Shown here: piece after piece, positions 61,107-64,000 of the stretch
Layout of the letters: every line of letters starts with the position of its first letter
Position numbering within the stretch: position 1 is the first letter of the stretch
Source of the DNA: Sedimentibacter sp. zth1
Lineage (GTDB): Bacteria > Bacillota > Clostridia > Tissierellales > Sedimentibacteraceae
Length of the DNA stretch: 64,000 nucleotides
Direction of reading: 5' to 3'
Assembly: GCF_017352195.1 (NCBI RefSeq)
Contig: NZ_CP071445.1
Coordinates: 2,604,001 to 2,668,000, forward strand
Notes under the pieces: model-generated
Database searches by the model: none
What the model was told of the DNA's origin: nothing
The model's input: the letters and a program-made list of their open reading frames with translations, nothing else
Translations under genes and position numbers: made by a program

Positions 61107-61718
61107 ATGAGTAAAAAAATTGTCAGATATTTTTTTTGCTTTATTGAAAGTCAGCAAAAGTGGTTAAATGAAATGTCATCAAAAGGATATAGGTTGATAA
61201 ATGTAGGTAAGTTAATTTATGAATTTGAAAAATGCAAACCAAATGAATATCAATATTATATTGATTTTGTTGCTGAAAAATCTGTTAGTGAATTAAATAA
61301 TTATAAGAATTTTTTAGAACAAATAGGATATACTGTTTTTTCTAAAAATATCAATTTGAATTGGTCATATGGAAAAATTGTTTTTAGACCGTATGGTAAG
61401 GGTATGGGAAAATTGGCAACATCTCCCGGAACATACAATAAAGAGCTTTTAATTGTAGAAAAAAAACATGATGGAAAGCCTTTTGAATTACATACAACTA
61501 AAGAAGATAGGATTAATTTTTACAAGAAACAACGCAATGCCTGTCTAACAGTGTCTTTTTTGACATTAATATTATTTGTTATGACTTGCATCTATTCAAA
61601 AAGTTTGAATGTTTCAAATATTGTAGCGTTTTGTTTCTTTGTTATAGCAACAATTCTATCAATAGTATTGCAGATAAAATTATGTGGTATCAAACGAGAT
61701 TTTAATATCAACGAATAA
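61107..61718 (+). CDS. DUF2812 membrane protein
   Basis: A 203-residue protein: a cytosolic N-terminal domain (YFFCFIESQQKWLNEMSSKG, the DUF2812 start) followed by two helices near the C-terminus (about 148-165 and 171-191). Its function is unknown. It follows PadR almost without a gap (an upstream ATG at 61101 overlaps the PadR stop; AAAGGGG favours 61107). PadR is expected to control it. Confidence 0.8.
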   Translation: MSKKIVRYFFCFIESQQKWLNEMSSKGYRLINVGKLIYEFEKCKPNEYQYYIDFVAEKSVSELNNYKNFLEQIGYTVFSKNINLNWSYGKIVFRPYGKGMGKLATSPGTYNKELLIVEKKHDGKPFELHTTKEDRINFYKKQRNACLTVSFLTLILFVMTCIYSKSLNVSNIVAFCFFVIATILSIVLQIKLCGIKRDFNINE

Positions 61719-61768
61719 AAAAAGGAATTAATACATAGAGAAAAAAATTATTTTATGGAGGAATTATA

Positions 61769-62155
61769 ATGAAAAGTAGATTTGCAATTTTTAGCGTAAT
61801 GTTAGTTTTAATTTTATTTTTGTGTGGTTGTAGTGGTGGCTCATATATAACTACTAAGTCAGTTGAAAAAAATAATGCTAATGAAATGTCAATGAAATAT
61901 GAAAAATTCAAGGGGTATAAGTATTATAAGCTTAAAGTAAAGGAAGGAGAAGAAATTATTGTAACAGTAGATATTAAAACAGAAAATGGAAAAATTAGTG
62001 CGTATATTGCAAAAGATGATGATGTTGAAAATGCTGTTTATCGAGGCACCAATATTCCAACATCTAATTTTACTGTTTCAATTACAGAGAGTGGTACATA
62101 TACAATCAGAGTTGATGCGGTAAATCATAAAGGTAGTTATTCGTTCAAATGGTAA
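61769..62155 (+). CDS. Small lipoprotein
   Basis: A 128-residue lipoprotein: signal peptide with lipobox FLCGC (Cys at about residue 21), then a beta-rich domain with YYKLKVKEGEEIIVTVDIKT, and a C-terminus SGTYTIRVDAVNHKGSYSFK, resembling small pre-peptidase C-type sandwiches. It is 50 nt after DUF2812 with GGAGG, so it is likely the third gene of the PadR operon. Confidence 0.75.
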   Translation: MKSRFAIFSVMLVLILFLCGCSGGSYITTKSVEKNNANEMSMKYEKFKGYKYYKLKVKEGEEIIVTVDIKTENGKISAYIAKDDDVENAVYRGTNIPTSNFTVSITESGTYTIRVDAVNHKGSYSFKW

Positions 62156-62220
62156 AATTACTAGTTATTTCGCAATTAGATTATGTTTCAATATTAACCA
62201 AATAATCTGTATCATTGCAT

Positions 62221-62262
62221 AAAATCCCCATAGCACTTTCAAAGTTGCTATGGGGATTTTTT
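62221..62262. terminator. Bidirectional terminator
   Basis: AAAATCCCCATAGC pairs with GCTATGGGGATTTT, with TTTTTT beyond on the plus side and A/T runs on both. It closes both the lipoprotein operon and the clpC-type gene. Confidence 0.9.
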
Positions 62263-62267
62263 ATTAA

Positions 62268-64000
62268 TTATTTTATATCTAAAATTGTTTTTTCATCTTT
62301 AACTGTTATATCAACTGTTGAACCTTCTCTAAGTTCACCTTTAAGGAAACTTTCTGAAATTTCGTCTTCAACATATTTTTGAATAGTTCTTCTAAGAGGT
62401 CTTGCCCCGTACTTAGGATCATATCCCTTTTCAAGTATGAAATCCTTCATTTCTTCTGAAACATTAATTGTAATGCTTTTTTCGTTTGCTTCTTCTATAA
62501 CTTCTTCAAGCATTAAGTCTACTATTTTTCTAAGTTCTTCTTTTGTAAGCTCATTGAATACTACAATTTCATCAACTCTGTTTAAAAACTCAGGTTTGAA
62601 TGTTTCTTTTAGAGCTGCTTGAATTTTAGCTTCTAGTAAATTGTATTCTTTGTTTGAACCATATCCAAAACCAATTAAGTTTGAAGAACCTGTATTTCCA
62701 ATATTTGATGTCATAATAATTATTGTGTTTTCAAAATTTACGGTTCTTCCCTGGTTATCTGTAAGTCTACCATCCTCAAGAATTTGAAGTAGTATATTAA
62801 ATACATCAGAGTGAGCTTTTTCTATTTCATCAAGTAAAATAACTGAATAAGGCTTACGTCTAATTTTTTCAGTTAAAAAACCAGCTTGATCAAATCCAAC
62901 ATATCCTGGAGGTGCTCCAATCAATTTAGATACAGTATGTTTTTCCATATACTCAGACATATCTATTCTAATCATAGCTTCTTCATTTTCAAACATTTCA
63001 TAAGCAAGTGTTCTTGCAAGTTCAGTTTTACCTACTCCAGTAGGACCCACAAAAATAAATGATGCAGGTTTTCTTTTCTTTCTGAAGCCAGAACGACTTC
63101 TTCTTATTGCACGAGACAATCCTTCAACAGCTTTTTGCTGACCAATGACTCTTTTATGAAGCCTATCTTCTAGGTGAATAAGTTTTTCAGCTTCTACTTC
63201 AGTTATTTTTTGAACAGGAACTTTTGTCCAAGATTCTATAACGTACGCTATATCTTCTTCAGTTAATTGAATATTTTCGCATTCATTAGATAATTTTGCA
63301 ATATTACCCTCAAGTCTTAATTCATTTACCTTACATTCTGCGGCTTTCTCATAATTATCATTAGTAGCAGCTTCTTCTTTTTGAAATTTAACTTGATTCA
63401 ACTCACTTCTTAAAGCTTCGAGATCTATAAGACCTTTGTTCTTAAGGTTTACTCTTGATCCTGCTTCATCTATAACGTCAATTGCTTTATCTGGTAAAAA
63501 TCTATCTGTTATATATCTTTCTGACATTTTAACTGCAGTTTCCACAATTTTTTGGCTGATTTTTACTTTATGATAATTTTCATAATAATCTTTAATTCCC
63601 ATCAATATTTCAATTGAATCACTAATTGAAGGTTCATCAACTATAACAGGTTGAAATCTTCTTTCAAGTGCAGTGTCTTTTTCAATATGCTTTCTATACT
63701 CATTGAGTGTAGTAGCACCAATAACTTGAATTTCTCCCTTTGCTAGCGCAGGTTTTAAGATGTTAGCGGCATTCATTGCTCCGCTTTCAGCATCTCCAGC
63801 ACCAACAATGTTATGGATTTCATCTATAATTAATATGATATTACCAGCTTTTCGAGCTTCATCTATCAATGCTTTCATTCGAGATTCAAATTGACCTCTA
63901 AATTGTGTACCAGCAACAAGAGCAGTTAAATCCAATAAATAAATTTCAGTATTATATAATTTAACAGGAACTTGTTTATCAGCAATTTTAACAGCTAAAC
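62268..64000 (-). CDS. ClpC/ClpA-type AAA+ protease ATPase, N-terminal part outside window
   Basis: About 577 residues of a Hsp100 unfoldase that feeds ClpP. The frame is open to the window edge (LAVKIADKQVPVKLYNTEIY precedes LLDLTALVAG), so the first ATP-binding P-loop and N-domain lie outside. The Walker B of domain 1 (NIILIIDEIHNIVG), an UVR-like middle motif (NYEKAAECKVNELR), the second domain GPTGVGKTELA and VILLDEIEKAHSDV are visible. The ClpP-binding loop appears as LIGFG. AAA+ sensor residues at the C-terminus (YDPKYGARPLRR) are normal. A ClpC or ClpE assignment needs the missing part. Confidence 0.9.
   Translation of the reverse strand, partial: LAVKIADKQVPVKLYNTEIYLLDLTALVAGTQFRGQFESRMKALIDEARKAGNIILIIDEIHNIVGAGDAESGAMNAANILKPALAKGEIQVIGATTLNEYRKHIEKDTALERRFQPVIVDEPSISDSIEILMGIKDYYENYHKVKISQKIVETAVKMSERYITDRFLPDKAIDVIDEAGSRVNLKNKGLIDLEALRSELNQVKFQKEEAATNDNYEKAAECKVNELRLEGNIAKLSNECENIQLTEEDIAYVIESWTKVPVQKITEVEAEKLIHLEDRLHKRVIGQQKAVEGLSRAIRRSRSGFRKKRKPASFIFVGPTGVGKTELARTLAYEMFENEEAMIRIDMSEYMEKHTVSKLIGAPPGYVGFDQAGFLTEKIRRKPYSVILLDEIEKAHSDVFNILLQILEDGRLTDNQGRTVNFENTIIIMTSNIGNTGSSNLIGFGYGSNKEYNLLEAKIQAALKETFKPEFLNRVDEIVVFNELTKEELRKIVDLMLEEVIEEANEKSITINVSEEMKDFILEKGYDPKYGARPLRRTIQKYVEDEISESFLKGELREGSTVDITVKDEKTILDIK

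Overview
The window comes from a strongly AT-rich, spore-forming member of the Clostridia. The evidence is AT-rich codon use, intrinsic terminators with long T runs, strong GGAGG ribosome binding sites, frequent TTG starts, and the sporulation genes yabP, yabQ and spoIIE in the usual order ahead of tilS, hpt and ftsH. The 16S gene is clostridial in character. I cannot name the genus from the sequence alone; a Peptostreptococcales or Tissierellales relative is a guess. Split methylmalonyl-CoA mutase genes, oligoendopeptidases and iron-sulfur and flavin oxidoreductases suggest an anaerobe that ferments peptides and amino acids.

Layout. 1-0.8 kb: an rsgA-type GTPase on the minus strand, cut by the window edge, behind a leader with a tiny ORF, competing hairpins and a terminator. 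1-4.6 kb: a nucleoid-associated protein, a DUF218 membrane protein and a chemoreceptor. 4.6-6.4 kb: a decayed tldD-pmbA pair. 6.5-11.2 kb: an M15 peptidase, a 53-codon ORF, a second chemoreceptor, a CYTH phosphatase/cyclase and two small unusual proteins. 11.3-17.8 kb: an rRNA operon (16S-23S-5S, no spacer tRNAs) with tandem promoters, followed by five tandem repeats of 134/135 bp. These are inverted relatives of part of the 23S-5S spacer. 17.9-23.3 kb: two zinc-ribbon proteins, and a MocR regulator divergent from an RluA synthase and a YczE membrane protein. 23.3-31 kb: the sporulation and housekeeping block. 31-36.5 kb: a thioesterase, CheV, and an RND exporter with its TetR regulator. 36.5-40.3 kb: an ABC exporter divergent from a MarR regulator. 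40.5-44.2 kb: the methylmalonyl-CoA module (mutase large and small subunits, MeaB chaperone, epimerase). 44.3-49.6 kb: an aldo/keto reductase, a membrane protein, a flavodoxin-type reductase, an internally deleted truA, a small lipoprotein and guaB. 49.7-51.4 kb: insertion-sequence debris and a repeated small palindromic element around a secreted stalk-type protein. 51.4-62.2 kb: an aldehyde dehydrogenase, a TraX-family protein, two PepF paralogues flanking a GntR/ABC module, an M19 dipeptidase, and a PadR-DUF2812-lipoprotein operon. 62.3-64 kb: a ClpC-type ATPase cut by the edge.

How the genes work together. The sporulation block couples the spore programme to division, translation and purine salvage. 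The four methylmalonyl-CoA genes form one pathway linking propionyl/methylmalonyl-CoA to succinyl-CoA. Several modules carry their own regulator next to the exporter or membrane protein they probably control (TetR-RND, MarR-ABC, GntR-ABC, MocR-YczE, PadR-DUF2812). The most unusual features are the rsgA leader, the rRNA-spacer-derived repeat array, a leader-like element repeated before each rRNA, and the deleted truA.
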